Counted from the stretch's first letter, positions 24,214-37,087 are shown. The stretch: DNA of 64,000 bases from Scleromitrula shiraiana (GCA_028455995.1 JABELC010000002.1:3534001-3598000), one strand, 5' to 3'. Made by a program: numbers and translations. Notes: generated by a model not told the origin, from the letters alone.

Positions 24214-24622
24214 CAGCTCAATTCTTCTCAAACCAAAAAAAACCATCTCTTCTACATACTTTTTACAAACTCAAACTATCTAGAAACTGTCTACCAAGCA
24301 TCTAGAAACTATTTAAGAACTGTTTGCACACTGTTTAGAACTGCCTACATACAACTTACACATTACCTACCATACATATACTCGTCGATAATTCGCACAA
24401 AAGCCTCAAGTGTATTCTACACCACAAGATAGATAAAGATACTTGAAAACACCATCTATCTGACCATCATCAAGAGACAAGCAAGCTTATTAGCAGCCTC
24501 AAAAACCCTTACAAACACATTAAAAACAACTTGTGAGTGCTACTAACTATCTATTCTTTGAACTAATTCATCGCCTTCCGTCCCGAATAACTGCTGATAC
24601 TCCGGTCGCATAGTATTTCAAA

Positions 24623-26876
24623 ATGGTTAATGCTCAGAATACGTGGCTTGCCAACTACTACAAGGAGCAAGTTTTGAATGACCCAACAATCTCTCCAACA
24701 CGGGAGTTCATCGACGAGGCTATTAGAAAATGCAATGAGCAGTTCCCGGGTTCTGTAATGAAGAGAGATATCGCTACAAGGTAAGTCATGAATTCATCAA
24801 GTCTGCTGTGTCCACTTGACAACTAACAGTGCAAATAGAACTCTAAGAAAACAAGATAGAGTGATGCACGGCATGCCAGCAATTACCCGTCTCACTGACT
24901 ACCAAAAGAGAGCTTGCGATGCTCTTCATGACCGTGCAAACTATCCAGAGATAGGCGAAAAGATCATGCTCTGCCACGAGCTTCATTTGGAGAAGGAATC
25001 TTTCATCAATCGTTTCGAGTACAAGAATAGGTTGAAGAAAGGCAGCAAAGGAACAGAATCCATAGACAAAAACCACTCTGGGGATTCAAGGGATATGTGG
25101 CAGGCTTATAACCTCGACAAGGATGGTTACTATGGGAAGCTCAACAATGGATTGATTAGTCTCGTGACGGGTCGACCGATACCACAAGCTTTACAACATC
25201 TCTCTGAACAACAATCCTCTGAGCAGCAATTCTTTCAGCAACAATACTCTGGACTACAATTCTCTGAGCCACAATCCAATCTTGCGCAGAACATGCCAGC
25301 TCAACAACAATCCTCTGAGCAGCAATTCTTTCAGCAACAATACTTTGGGCCACAATTCTCTGAGCCACAATCCAATCTTGCGCAGAACATGCCAGCTCAA
25401 CAACAATCCTCTGAGCAGCAATTCTTTCAGCAACAATACTTTGGGCCACAATTCTCTGAGCCACAATCCAATCTTGAGCAGAACATGCCAGCTCAACAAC
25501 AATATATGGCACATCCAAACAACACTGAATATCACATGTCTGCTTCAAAAGGCCAGCAACATGACCCCATTGTTATCAATGATAGCCCTGAGGACTATAA
25601 CTACTATCAACCTAACTACATCCAGCCCGACATGTATAGCGGCAATACACAAAACCCATCTTCAGCAGGTTTTGCGTTCGATCAACTTCATCCTGTCGCT
25701 TTCGTCCAACCTCACTCTGCCACCACTGAGACAGATAACAACTCATGCCAATCCTCCGGGATGGGCAGCTCTACGAACGAGTCCCCAGCTCAGTTAGACA
25801 AGGAGCAGTTCCTGGCTTCGGAGGAGGAGACTTACCTGAATGGATTCCCATATCAGAGAAACACATTCCCAGCTCAGTTGAAGAGAAGATATGTGGAGTC
25901 ATCGGAAGGCGACAACGAAGAGAGTTTATTGTCGGCAGATAATGCGCCATCGGCAAAGAGAGCACGCCATGATGAACAGTCGACGCAAATGGAGATGCAT
26001 ACACCAATGCATAAACCAGCAGGATCGAGACGCCTCGTACATAGTCAACAAGTCGATTCGGCGGCAACATCATCATTTGGAGCAACCCAGTCTCATCACA
26101 ACTTTCTTTCTCCCTATCCAACTCTCCAGAGTACTGTCGCCAACGAGAACAGTGCGGAGTCTTCAAGCACAGGAAACGTTCAAGAAGCATCTCCAACCTG
26201 TGATCTCACTCTTGATCAGGCAATGGATGCTTTGGCTCGTTTCAACGAGAGTACCGAGTTTCCAACCCCAGAGGCTCGGGCCAAGTTTGAGAGTTATCAA
26301 GAACTGAGCAATTCTCAACAGTCATCCAGCCCTGCTGTGTCAGTAGATACCCAACCTGCTGAGCCTCAACAGCTATCAAGCTCTGCTGTACCAGTAGACA
26401 CTCAACCTGCTGAGACTGGAGGCTTGGTATCCAACCATACCGTGGATAAGAGTTTGGAGGTATCAAATGCCGCTGTAGATGAAGAATATCATGATCCTAA
26501 ACCAGTAGAGGCCCTGGAAATCTCGGCTGAGGAGTCAAACGCGCTCTTTCAGGATCAAGAAGAAGCCCACCCTGGCTTTATGGCACTCTATGAGGAAAAT
26601 AAGTCCATGCTTGATTGGCTTGCTCAAATGCACAATGAAGAGGTTCAGTCGCAAAACACTACAAGCTCAAACGCTGACTTGAGCGCAAACTTGAACGCAA
26701 ACGTGGATGTTAGCACACCCGCTCAATCGCAGGCAACACCAAGCCCTGCTTTTGATGCCACTAACGCTGGGTCTGAGTACGATTTTAATGCCGATAATGA
26801 CTTTATGGCCTCTTACCAGGATTCAATCTTCTCGATGCCACCATTCGAGGACTATGAGTTCTCACCCGACTACTAG
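24623..26876 (+). CDS. Homeodomain-like putative transcription factor, paralogue B, with 32-residue repeats
   Basis: Paralogue of the gene at 20036. Exons are 24623-24780 and 24839-26876 (731 residues). An alternative AG at 24829, nine bases upstream, keeps frame and adds three residues. The first intron sits at the same place and phase as in paralogue A (ACA-AG|A versus GGA-AG|A, before TLRKQDR versus HFSERRR). The homeodomain-like part is more degenerate: YPEIGEKIMLCHELHLEKES then FINRFEYKNRLKKG, without the Trp48 and Asn51 positions. The shared block NHSGDSRDMW...GYYGKLNNG...TGRP matches paralogue A at 21 of 35 positions. Three 96-bp repeats follow, in a Gln-rich prion-like region. KRRYVESSEG...SAKRARHDE resembles a bipartite NLS, and the C-terminus is acidic with aromatic residues (MPPFEDYEFSPDY). 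A nuclear regulatory role is inferred. Confidence 0.75.
25209..25496 (+). repeat. Three tandem 96-bp coding repeats (32 residues each)
   Basis: Units start at 25209, 25305 and 25401, each encoding a QQSSEQQFFQQQY-type unit ending NMPAQ. Units 2 and 3 are almost identical; unit 1 differs at a few positions (SGL versus FGP). Because the unit is a multiple of three and lacks stops in other frames, it creates long false open frames on the opposite strand. The sequence suggests recent slippage or unequal crossing-over, so copy number may vary between strains. Confidence 0.95.
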
Positions 26877-29800
26877 ACCCTGGAGATGTATTGGAAACAT
26901 CTTGCCATCGTCCTTGTACCATTGGCGCTAGTTTATCCTCGATGACGAGTCTACGCGCATATAAAAACACGCGAGATATCAATAGACAATCAGAGTACGC
27001 TTTAGCCTCGCCTCAGCTTTGATCAACCAACAGAACAAAAACAAAACACCACTCAAGGTTGCAGATGCCACCACATCTCCCGCAACACACCTTCTTCCTA
27101 TTTAATCTCAGCTACTTTTTTCTTTTGTCTTAGTTAGTTTTTCTTGTTAGTTCAGTTTACTTCTTTTTGTTAATTGTTTTTAATACTTGTGTGCAAAATA
27201 CCACGGGATAGGGGGTTAGGAGTTGGAGTTTTGTATCTATCATTCCATGTGCTTTAAAGCCAGGAATTAGCCATCCTAGGAAAGGTTTTCCTTTGTATCA
27301 CTGTATCAATGATCTTTGCTATTAGTGCTGGATTTAAGACCAAAAAGAGGTCAGTGGAGGAAATTCGGATTGGTTGGGATAGAGTGTGATGATATATCAT
27401 CAGGAATGGAGTTTAGGATTGAAGGAAGAGAACACAGGAGAGAGATCTTACTGGTCAATGGTAGAGGCTTATGATTTGCTGTTTGTAATGGAGTTCGGGA
27501 CCAAACAAGAGGTCGGAGGAGGAATATCCAGTTGGCTGTTGGTGGATTTTGTGAAAAAGATTCGGTTTGAGCTCTGGTTGCTCTAGACTTTTCTGGGAGG
27601 ATAAATATACCAAGAAAATAAAAAAACATACCAAAAAAATCCATAAAATATAAGGACCCAAACAAATGCCAAAGAAAAACAAAAAAGACCAGAAAAGTAC
27701 AAAGTGAAACAGTGAAACAGTGAAACCATTAAAAAAATAAGAAGATAAGATGAATAAAAAGGTGTGGTAAAGTTGCAAGGTTATCAAGAGTTGGGGGAAA
27801 GCGTTTTAGGCTTTGAGTTGTGGATTGAAGCCGAGGAAACAGGAATATTTGTATGCGGTATGCGATCAGAAAAGAGAAGAGCGAATAATATTGTTCTTAT
27901 CCTATGTTTTTCATTTGTTATTCCATCTCAAGAACGTCCCCCCTCAGCGTGTCTGCTGTTTGTGCGAACATCCATGTGCGGTGGTGGTTGTAGGTGTTCA
28001 GAACCAGATATACCCATATGCGGATGGCGGTGGATTAGATAGTTTCATCTTGGGGACGTCCCCCCTCGATGTGTCTGGTTTTTCTCCGTGTGGGAGATCT
28101 TTTTTTCTTTACATTTAGATTAGTATGTGGGGTAGGGTGGTTGCTTACGAGAGGCAAATGGAGTTTGGGATGGAGGGGACTTTTGTGAGAGAGGAAACAT
28201 AGAGTTTGGAAGAAGAAGGGTGGTTGTCTACAAGAGACAAATGGACTTTGGTATGTAAGGGTTTCTTTCGAGAGGAAAAAAGGAGTTTGGAATGGAAAGG
28301 GTTGTTTTTAAGAAGCAACATGGAAGATTTCAGGGGGTTGGTTCTTCATGGGAAGTGAATTTTGAGAGGAGTAGAGGTGTTTGAGTGTTTTGGTGTCCTG
28401 GAATCCTGGAGATCAATTGCAAGAAACCAATTTAATCTTTGGAGCTGAAGGCGGTTTGGGATAATTTGGTAGGTACAAATTGATTTCGGGAAATTTGGCG
28501 CTTTGGAGAAACGGCGCCGTCGGAAGACCAGCCTGTGAGTAGCACGCACATGTAGGGGATCCAAGAAACGCAGAATAGATGCTTATTGAAATAGAAACGT
28601 GTCATAATCCTACTTGAAAATATAATTTGAATCGGTGATGCTATCGCAATGTTTATGTTTTTTATTTTTTTCAATCTATAGAGTTTTTGGACGTGCTTTT
28701 GTATTCATGGCGAGAAGATTAATATCAAAGCTAATCGAAATGTAATACTAGTACCAAGCTTGTCATACTAATCAAAATCGATAAAAATAGAAAATATCAA
28801 GATAATTCACATCATACGGAATTATAGAATGTTCTCGATATTTATTATAAATGGCTATTATTAGAAAATAAGATAGTGTACTATTGCCATGAGGATTCAT
28901 ATCTAGAAGTACCGCGCAAGCCGCGAGCTGCATACGAAATTTTCTCCTCCCAGTGAACTAAACCACTGTATATTCTGCTACGTATTTATGCTAAGATGCG
29001 ACAATCCTTCAGTATCTTCACACCTGGCTGCTCATTTAGCTCTTTCCGTTTAAGCTTTTACAAAAATAGAACCCCGTATGCTCATAGCTCCCGCAAAAAA
29101 TGTAAAGGAATAGAATCATATACTACAATAGATGTTGTTATACTACAAGAATAGCATCTTCGCATTGAACAAAGACCACAAGAGAATCCGACATCCGAAA
29201 ATAATAATAGCAATGATATACAATATACCATACTAAGCATACGTTTTTAATGTCATTCTTCAAAGGTCTTATGAGAATAAATCATTTTGAGAGAATAGCC
29301 ATCCCATTCTATTGATTTCCGAGAGTGCGCAGATTGTCTAGCGCCATGAGTATCTCCCACCCCTCTTCTCCCGGTCGGATAGGTGTGGAGTGAGTAAAAA
29401 AAGGGTAAGCTTTAGAGTACAACATTCTCCACCGACCCTTTCCTTCGCGGCTGGATGAATGGAGAGAGAGGAGAATGATAAGCTCTCGAGTATGTCATCA
29501 CACAAATCTTATTGAAAGACAGGTGAAGAGTAGGTACCGAACTCTAGGCATTGAAGACTTTTTCTCCCTAGGCAAATACCATTTGGTAAGAGTCTAGGCT
29601 TTACGGTGCCATAAAAACAATATCTTGCGCGCATTCTCAAGTTTAATAATCTTAGAATTAAAGAAATTATCAATGTTATTTGTTTTGTCGCTTAGTTTTA
29701 TTGACATTAACAAAAGCTTTAGAATTTATTATTAAGACATTGATGAACTTAGCCGATGAGGTAAGTTACAATTACAAAGAAATGACACACCAATCGACAA

Positions 29801-30084
29801 CAAAGACCTAAAACTATATTGATGGAAAAGGGGCTTTTCTGAACGAAGCGAAGTAAAAGCTTGACATTAATAATCGGGTATATTTTGGCCACCAGTTCAT
29901 CCAAATAGCCAAACCTCAGGCTTTCTTATAGAACAAAATCAAGATCTATCACCGGTACAATCCAAACTTCTAGATCTACTAGTATATCGGATGGCTTATT
30001 TAGTAATTAATAAATATAGTAAGTAATCGTCCAATCTAGCTTAATCTTCGTGAAAAGACTTTGTCTTTCTATTAACGCAATCAA
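26877..30084. other. Gene-poor stretch of about 3.2 kb after paralogue B
   Basis: No recognisable gene. The first few hundred bases are T-rich 3' region. Near 27935 and 28056 a short GACGTCCCCCCTC-type word recurs about 120 bases apart. A degenerate tandem repeat at 28135-28325 is listed separately. Open stretches on the minus strand at 28346-28674 have no motif support. Confidence 0.5.
28135..28325. repeat. Degenerate tandem repeat, about 82-bp unit, 2.3 copies
   Basis: Units begin GGGTGGTTG at 28135 and 28218, with a partial third beginning GGGTTGTTTT at about 28299. Each contains CAAATGGA, a TTTGG word, GAGAGGAAA and GAGTTTGGAA in the same order. Non-coding and imperfect. Confidence 0.6.
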
Positions 30085-30480
30085 GATGTCCTCAACAAGC
30101 ACTGCAAGTTTGTTTTTTTGAAAATAGATTTTTGATTCTATTAAACATTCAATAAAATAATCAATTTTTATTTAATTTATTTAATTTGAAAAATTGAATT
30201 TGTATTTTCAACTTGAAGTTCTTAAAATAAAAAAATAACTTGTTTCAAGTTATTATCATATGATTATTCAAAGTTTTTAAATAAATATTAAGTTACTACT
30301 ACTACTACTAAGTACTAGTAGTACTAACTTAAATTTCAAATTTAAATTTAATTCATTAAAAATTAATTTATATTCATTTAATTGAAATTCAAAATTCAAA
30401 AAATTTAAATTTTTGAAATTTTTTTTGAAAAAAAAAATTGCTTCAAGTTGTTAAAGATATCTTGCTTCAAGTTGCACTAA
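30085..30480. repeat. Extremely AT-rich relic with imperfect palindrome
   Basis: Nearly pure A/T over about 370 bases, with recurring words (TTCAAGTT, AATTTAAATT, AAATAAATATTAA). At 30290-30330 it forms an imperfect inverted repeat running from AAGTTACTAC to GTACTAACTT. The same words occur in the AT-rich interior of the MITE-like element near 45.7 kb. This looks like a decayed, possibly RIP-mutated element; origin is inferred. Confidence 0.5.
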
Positions 30481-30830
30481 TGGAAAAGCAAAGTCCCTTC
30501 ACGGAGGTTAAGCGGATTACGAAACAATTGCTTGGATAACAAGTATTAATTCACCCGAATGAAATTCCAGAAATATTATGGAATATTCTTATCGATAAGA
30601 AGAAAACGCAAGCAAAAATTGATAAGTTGACACTCAACAATATTATCAACTTTTTTCCTGGACACAGGCAGGTATGCATCAGTTCTGGGTCGCAACCGCC
30701 GAAAAAGCGGCACAAATACCAGTATTGAAGATGAGGTGCACGGCTACGTGACGAAAGCTAGCGTCCCTAGTTTATCGCAACCACATACATCTGTCGATCA
30801 TAACGTAGCGACCGAACCAATTCAACCCCA

Positions 30831-31973
30831 ATGCCTCCAATACCAACACCATCCAAACCTCGACTCGTCATATACTTCCAGACACTACACCAACCAGATG
30901 GCAAGGCGTGTTCAATATTACCGCTCATCACGGAGCCGAACATTGCAGTAACGCATGTTAATCTCGCAGCTATCCATCTCAATGATCCGCCGGGGAATAT
31001 CACCCTTGTCCGTTCCATTCTCCCCAACGTGCGCACACTAATTTGACTGACTCTGCTTAGAATGATCATGTACCACACCATCCGCGATATATGACTCTAT
31101 GGGCTGAACTTCGAATCCTGCAAGCGGCCGGAATAAAGGTGATGGGGATGTTGGGCGGGGCAGCCAAAGGATCATTCGCTCGACTGGATCAAGACGAGGC
31201 TACGTTCGAGGCATATTACACTCATTTGCATAAGCTTATACGAGAACGGGGACTGGATGGATTGGATTTGGATGTGGAGGAGGAGATGTCCTTGGGTGGT
31301 ATCATACGCTTGATAGATAGACTGAAGACAGATTTTGGCTCTGGATTCATTATCACATTGGCTCCCGTTGCGGCAGCACTTATTTCCGACAAACCCGAAC
31401 ATAACCTGAGTGGTTTCAATTATGAGGCTTTGGAGGTTATGAGGGGGAGCAGTATCTCGTGGTACAACACACAATTTTATTGTGGCTGGGGTGATATCAG
31501 CAAGACGACGGTAGGATAATTCTTGATACTCCTCTCTTACTGTTTTGTTCTAGTCACCAATTCTAATATTCCACTAGGGATACGATATGATGATGATGAG
31601 AGGCTGGCCAGCCCACAAAGTGGTAGTGGGTATGGTCACAAATCCTGCGAATGGAAGCGGCTGGGTTCCATTCGAAATCGTTCGGGAGGTATTGGTCAAC
31701 CTCCTGCTTAGATATCCAGGGTTTGGGGGTGTTATGGGATGGGAATATTTTAATTCTTTACCGGGAGATAGAGACAGACCATGGGACTGGGCACGTCTTA
31801 TGACAGGATATCTTGGATTAGCAATGGCTCCTGCTTCAGATCAAAATACTATTGAGATGAAGCAGGAGCCGAGCATTGGCCAAGACTTGGATGAAAAGGT
31901 AGATGGAGAAGCGATCTTACCGAACGAATTTGAATACTTTTCGGATGGTCTTTTGGATGCTGAAGATGAGTAA
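30831..31973 (+). CDS. Glycoside hydrolase family 18 (chitinase-like) protein
   Basis: TIM-barrel chitinase or endo-N-acetylglucosaminidase-like protein. Exons are 30831-31007, 31061-31510 and 31578-31973 (340 residues). The barrel begins KPRLVIYFQTLHQPDG. The hallmark DxxDxDxE motif is present as DGLDLDVE (residues 125-132), with the catalytic Glu132. SISWYNTQFYCGWGD is the strand-6 region bearing the substrate-contacting Tyr, and GGVMGWEYFNSLPGD is the final strand with its conserved Trp. The acidic C-terminal tail is not part of the barrel. No signal peptide is visible from the ATG at 30831, so it may be cytosolic, as for an intracellular GH18, unless an upstream exon was missed. The first donor (GTCCGT) is weak but gives the only frame-keeping join. 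Confidence 0.85.
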
Positions 31974-34900
31974 ATATACCTGAAATTGTCGTTCGATATG
32001 ATTTACGTGTTGCTAAGAAATTTAATACCCACTGGGATACGTGTATAGCTTTATTACTTAATAATATTGGGAGCTCCCATTGATAAAGAAGTTCTTGGTC
32101 AATGACCTTTAGCCGTGTCTTCACAATGTAGACCCGATCTTTCCAATTAAAATAAGTTGCTTATCCCCAACATGAAGAGTAACGCCTCTTTCTTGTTGTA
32201 TGGAAATAGAACAATAAGAATGGAAGTTCATTGAAATTAACAATCAGAGGGTATCGCAACAATCATCCTCTCGAGAAGCTCCATTCTCTGTAGCAAGCAG
32301 AACTTCTCTTTTCCAGTCTTTAATCCTCAAAACAACGGAACATATCTAGAAATGGGATTCTGCTCATAGCATGGGGGTGACCAAACTATCGGTCACCCGT
32401 GGAAAATCTTAATTTTCAGTTCCAGACTCAACTTCTGTTTATTCAAACGTCAACCTCCCAGGTAATGTCTCAAATATAGCTCTAACCATACAAGCCTCGC
32501 TAAGAAACTTGGTGAGAGCAATTAGAGCGTAATCAACTAACCATCTCTATCTCCAGAGTATCTTTTGCATCTCACCAAATCAAACAAACATAACGGTGTG
32601 ATCAACACGGACATAATCAAAAATATCACGATCAGCCACAGATATCCAGAACCATTGTTTTCCTCCGGTTGATATCCAAGTTCCAGAGATATTCTCGGTG
32701 GTCGATCTTAAGGTCATCATCCACGGAGGTAGTGACAGCCACGATTTCAGATCTAAATCCAGAAACCATAGGTGTGAGACATCCAAAGTTGAAACAGGAT
32801 ATCTACTAGTCTGATCCAGAAACCACTCAAAATTGCATGGTTTCTCCGAATCATAAGTCCTCCTAAATCAGTATTTCCCGTCTCGTTTTTCGGTTGAATA
32901 AGATTTGGCATATCAATTTTCATTCGTTGAGCCTGGACTCGGTTTGCTGAGTTGATCTTGGGGATCATAAATGCTGTCTGTGCAGATGGCCTTCATATTG
33001 TGAAAACTGACGTATCGCCGGTATCGCATTAGATCGTATGTGAAAATTGATTGGATCGTATGCGAAGGTACAGGTCTCAAACTCATCTTGTACATCTGCC
33101 AGTGTGAGATATCTCTCCTGCATTTCAGAATCAAATGGTATATAGGGTGTTGTCTTCTTGATTTTTTTCGTGATTTGAGAAGAGCCTTTTACGAGCTCTT
33201 AATTTTGGGGAGGGAAATGTTTCGATTTAGACGATTGCGCTGATGAAAACATTGCGACAGAGCAAAACTTGAAATGGGTTTCCTGACTCGTAGCGGAATG
33301 GAAAGCAGGCCACGTTTGCTTGTGATGGCGTCTTTCTCTAAATCGCTGTTTAGGTGAGAGTCAGAGGGAGTTTACCACTCGCCGTGGTAATGCTCTGTCA
33401 ATAATGTGTCACAAGATCATTTTAGCAGATAGATATGTCTTTTATATGTATATTACTCTGTCCCATTCGGAGGCTTTCGGTAGTATGCCAGACCAATTTT
33501 CTCTTATTTTCGTTCTTTCTGATCAACAATGTATCAGGGTCTATACATACGTTACTCCCAGAGAATTTTGAGCGGTGTGCCACGCCAGTTTTCTCTTCGA
33601 CTTTCCTCCTTCTTTCTCCTTTCTTCCCTTCCCGCATTCTCGAGAAACCTTCCACCTTAGGTGCTAGGTTCGAGAGGATAGCATATTGATTGCGCTTGTT
33701 TGCTTTCTGTGTCCGGAGATAGAATCTTTTCGACGACCAATCTATTAGTGATGTTAGGAGATGGTTTCATATCGCGGTTTATTGCGCGAAATTCGTTAGT
33801 TTACTTACATTTAGATACTGTGCGATCTTGAATTGTTATAAAATTTTGGAGTTTATTTTTATATCTCCTACATCCGAACCACTCACGCAACTACTGCGGG
33901 AGTGAGATGGCATAACATTCTTGTCTCTTTGGAATCACATGAGTGATGAATAAATACTTTTGATTTTATCTTTTCTTTTCATCGGGGAGGACGTTCGTTC
34001 TTCGGTGGTGCAAAAGACTCACACTTAATCAGATGCTCTTGTTTTCTCGTATTTTCGCGGAGAGATCTTTTAGTTAAGGTATACTTGATGGATACCTGAA
34101 AAGGGTAGTCGCTTCAACAACTCGATATTTTTTGATATTCATAAAATATAATTTTGAACTTGTACTTTGTAATAGATCCAAATGGAAAAGTTGATTTTTG
34201 GTTGTGAGAATGATAAAGATCGTAGTATGAAAATAATGATAAATGTTGTTTGAATAGCAAAAGTTTGGTTTGGAAATGTAGTGGGAATAATGACAACAAT
34301 GAATTATTGAGGACAGGCTAACGGGTAAGAGCAGGTTTTTCCGGGGATGTTTCTACCGTACATTTTGACGAACTAGGATGGATAGACGATCACATCCATC
34401 CACATGATCAATCAAGTCACTAAATCTTTCACTCTTTCAGAATGTTAGTATAATATGACGATGGCATTCCTGTAATCGAGCATGTCCTTTGAGAGGGCGA
34501 TTTTTCTATCGAGGCTGATGATTTGACTTGAATAGCTGTCACTTAATTTATTCGGGAGACGATCTGTTTGCAGTGGGATTGCCTTAAGATTAGCTTCTGG
34601 CCTGGAAACGAGGTATTTATGATATTTAACAATGTCATTGTCTAGGGCTCACAACTCCTGTATAATTAACCTCAAATTTAAATATGATTCTTATCAATAA
34701 TCATCACTTTTTCACGAGGAGCGAAAGCCGAGAGGATGAGTAATCAGAATGCTAAAACAGTAAGAAGAGATGGAGGCAAATGACTTGGAGGATTTGATTG
34801 TACTTGAACTTTGGAAAGTGTGCACATTGTAAATAAGTATCTAGGTGCTAATAGGTAAGTTTACTATAGTAGAGACTAGAAGTGTGATAGTTTAGTAATA

Positions 34901-35397
34901 GCTTGCTCATCTGAATTTATTTGTAATTCTAAATATTTCCAGCTGAGTAACTGACATCCTCAATTTCAAGATAAATAATAAGGAAGTTGCATTTGGTGAA
35001 ATGTCGAGGTTTTCAAAGTAACTTTTCTACAATTAATAATTTGTGGTTCAAAACACATACTTTTATGTTTATGTTCGTTCTTATCTCTTCACCTTCAAAT
35101 TCAAGTTGACTTTCATGTGAATCATACTTATTTGGAGAGATCTGTACTACCTACATCAAGTTCCTCGAGACATCAGTCAAAAGAATTTTGCATTCAGTTG
35201 TGCGCTCTTCAATTTCTACTTCGGAATTTGCTTCTCATTCATACTTCCCAAATATACTACCAGTGACATCAAGAGTTCAGATTAATCAATTGAGATCATT
35301 GTGGGCAACAGCAAGATGCCGATCGTTTCTGTACCCACACTTGACCATGAGGTTAGCGATATGCTAGATCGTTATTTAAGTTTGATGGTCGATAGGT
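31974..35397. other. Gene-poor stretch of 3.4 kb
   Basis: No gene I can defend. Minus-strand open stretches between 32580 and 33134 (three short frames with Trp-rich segments) could be the remains of one decayed gene, but they match nothing I recognise. The rest is AT-rich with no motif. A short frame starting with ATG at 35316 may be an unused or lost first exon of the following pseudogene. Confidence 0.45.
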
Positions 35398-36381
35398 ATG
35401 TATAATCCGTTCCAGAATCCAGAAAACAAAACTGATCATTGGAAATCTAGACGGGAGAAATCTGGTTCATCCATTTTCACACCAACCCGTCTCCCTTTAC
35501 TTTGGGATGAAATGCCTATCGATCTTCCAAGCTATGCGCAAGACAAAGAAACTACAGAGGTCGCAGATATTCTGGAGGCGTTCTTCAGTGGTTCTACAGA
35601 GAGTTCACGCGAGTCATCCCCAGATTCTGTGCAATCGATTAGTCCCACGCTTGTTTTGGAAGATGAGAAGAAGGTTGTAAGAGTCATACAATCGGTGGAG
35701 AATTTCTTTTCGTATCCCAAGACCATTCAACAGCTAGAGATACCGTTAAATCAAGCCTATGAGGTCGGTCAGTGTCCTTATCATACAACAGATGGATTGA
35801 TTGTCAAGTCTAAAGACAAATCAGTTATCTCTTCCCCAGCCACCGAAAACTTTATCTTCTTCCGTCAGTTGCCTAAGAGAATCCGCATGCAAATATGGAA
35901 TTATGCTCAACCCAAAGCTCAATACATCAGGTTATTTAGACCAAAATGTCAAAAATGTCGCATTGCATCTATTATTCCAGTACCAAGCATGCTCCACGCT
36001 TGCCAAGAATCGAGGGAGATTGCGTTGAGTTGGTACAAGTTATCGTTTCCTGCAGATGACATATGCGAACCTCACTATCTTCAAAAATTATAAATCTGTA
36101 CCGAGAATGCACCAGATAAAGGGACTGGCAAGATATACTTCGATTGGGATAATGATGGTATCTATTCTCAATGTGTAGGTTGCGTTGGCAACGTATCATC
36201 TTGCGAACATACACTATGGTCCAATGATTGGGCGTGAGTTACACGAGTGGCTCTCGAAGTATCAATGTCTTACGCGTCATTTTACAAGATTGCCAGAATT
36301 TTTCCTAGTGTCGAACACATCATTCTGGTCGGTGGGAAAAGTCACGTTGTACGTGCAGCAGTTACTTTATCCGAATTTTAA
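35398..36381 (+). pseudogene. Broken 2EXR-domain protein gene
   Basis: The 2EXR domain is common in fungal proteins of unknown function. Residues 1-145 are a low-complexity Ser/Glu-rich leader. The domain begins FIFFRQLPKRIRMQIWNYA and continues VPSMLHACQESREIALSWYKL, the typical 2EXR core. The frame stops at TAA 36091-36093, yet the same frame continues with typical downstream sequence (GKIYFDWDNDGIY) to a TGA at 36235-36237 and beyond to 36381. TAA and TGA are each one C-to-T change from CAA and CGA. A tail near 36500-36584 (AGIKADYRGLEDTDG) could belong to it. The true start is unclear; sequence from 35316 may have been an earlier exon. If translated, only a truncated protein would result. 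Confidence 0.65.
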
Positions 36382-37087
36382 CCAACATCACATGTTTTAA
36401 CTGGGAGACGGGGACTCTATTAATTTGCTCTGTCAGAGAGCTTTATAGAAGCAATGTTGAGTTGGCAACTCGTGTCAGGATTAGATCCGTTAAAAAGATG
36501 ATGCTACCTCACGTTATACAAGCAGGAATAAAAGCGGATTATAGAGGATTGGAGGATACTGATGGCTCCCTGAGCTGTTGGTAATTTAATTTCCATACTG
36601 ATTTGAACCACGATAAGGAGGGTACTTGGCCATCGTGTTTGAGGACTCATATAGCTGGCTGATGGTGGCGAGACAAGTTAGCAAATTGCTATTATTAACT
36701 GGATTTCTTCTTCTTGTTCTTCATGATGCCATTATGAGCTACTTCGCTTTTGTAGTTACCGACTGATGACGGATTTGATCTAGTGGATGGGATCAATGTT
36801 TTCAGCTTCGTTGGGATTCTATTTGTCACAAAGTCTTAGAACAAGAGGAAAAATATATACATCTATCGAATGCAAGTAGCAATACTTAGACTGATGCAAA
36901 CTTTTCCTTGATTAGTTGGTATGATGTGTCCAAAAAGATTATTGCGACCGAAGACCTGGCAGAAGAAAAAATATGAGATCTTTCTTTGCTAAGGTTTAAA
37001 TGTATTTGGATATCTATATTGCTGATAGGAAAGTTTATAAATCTATTAATTTAGTAAAATTCCAAAGGAGGGTAACACCTTCTAGAT
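36382..37087. other. Intergenic, about 700 bases
   Basis: Between the 2EXR pseudogene and the 3' end of the hydrolase gene. Apart from a possible tail of the pseudogene before 36585, nothing is recognised. Confidence 0.4.

Noticed and set aside
25156..25548. Long minus-strand open frames across the 96-bp repeats
   Set aside because: They are a by-product of a stop-free repeat unit whose length is a multiple of three; the plus strand is the real gene.
20036..26876. Mating-type locus
   Set aside because: Ascomycete MAT loci carry alpha-box or HMG genes near APN2/SLA2; neither is present, and the homeodomain-like proteins do not resemble basidiomycete HD1/HD2.
32580..33134. Three minus-strand frames that might form one decayed gene
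   Set aside because: They lie in different frames without good splice sites, and no family resemblance could be named.
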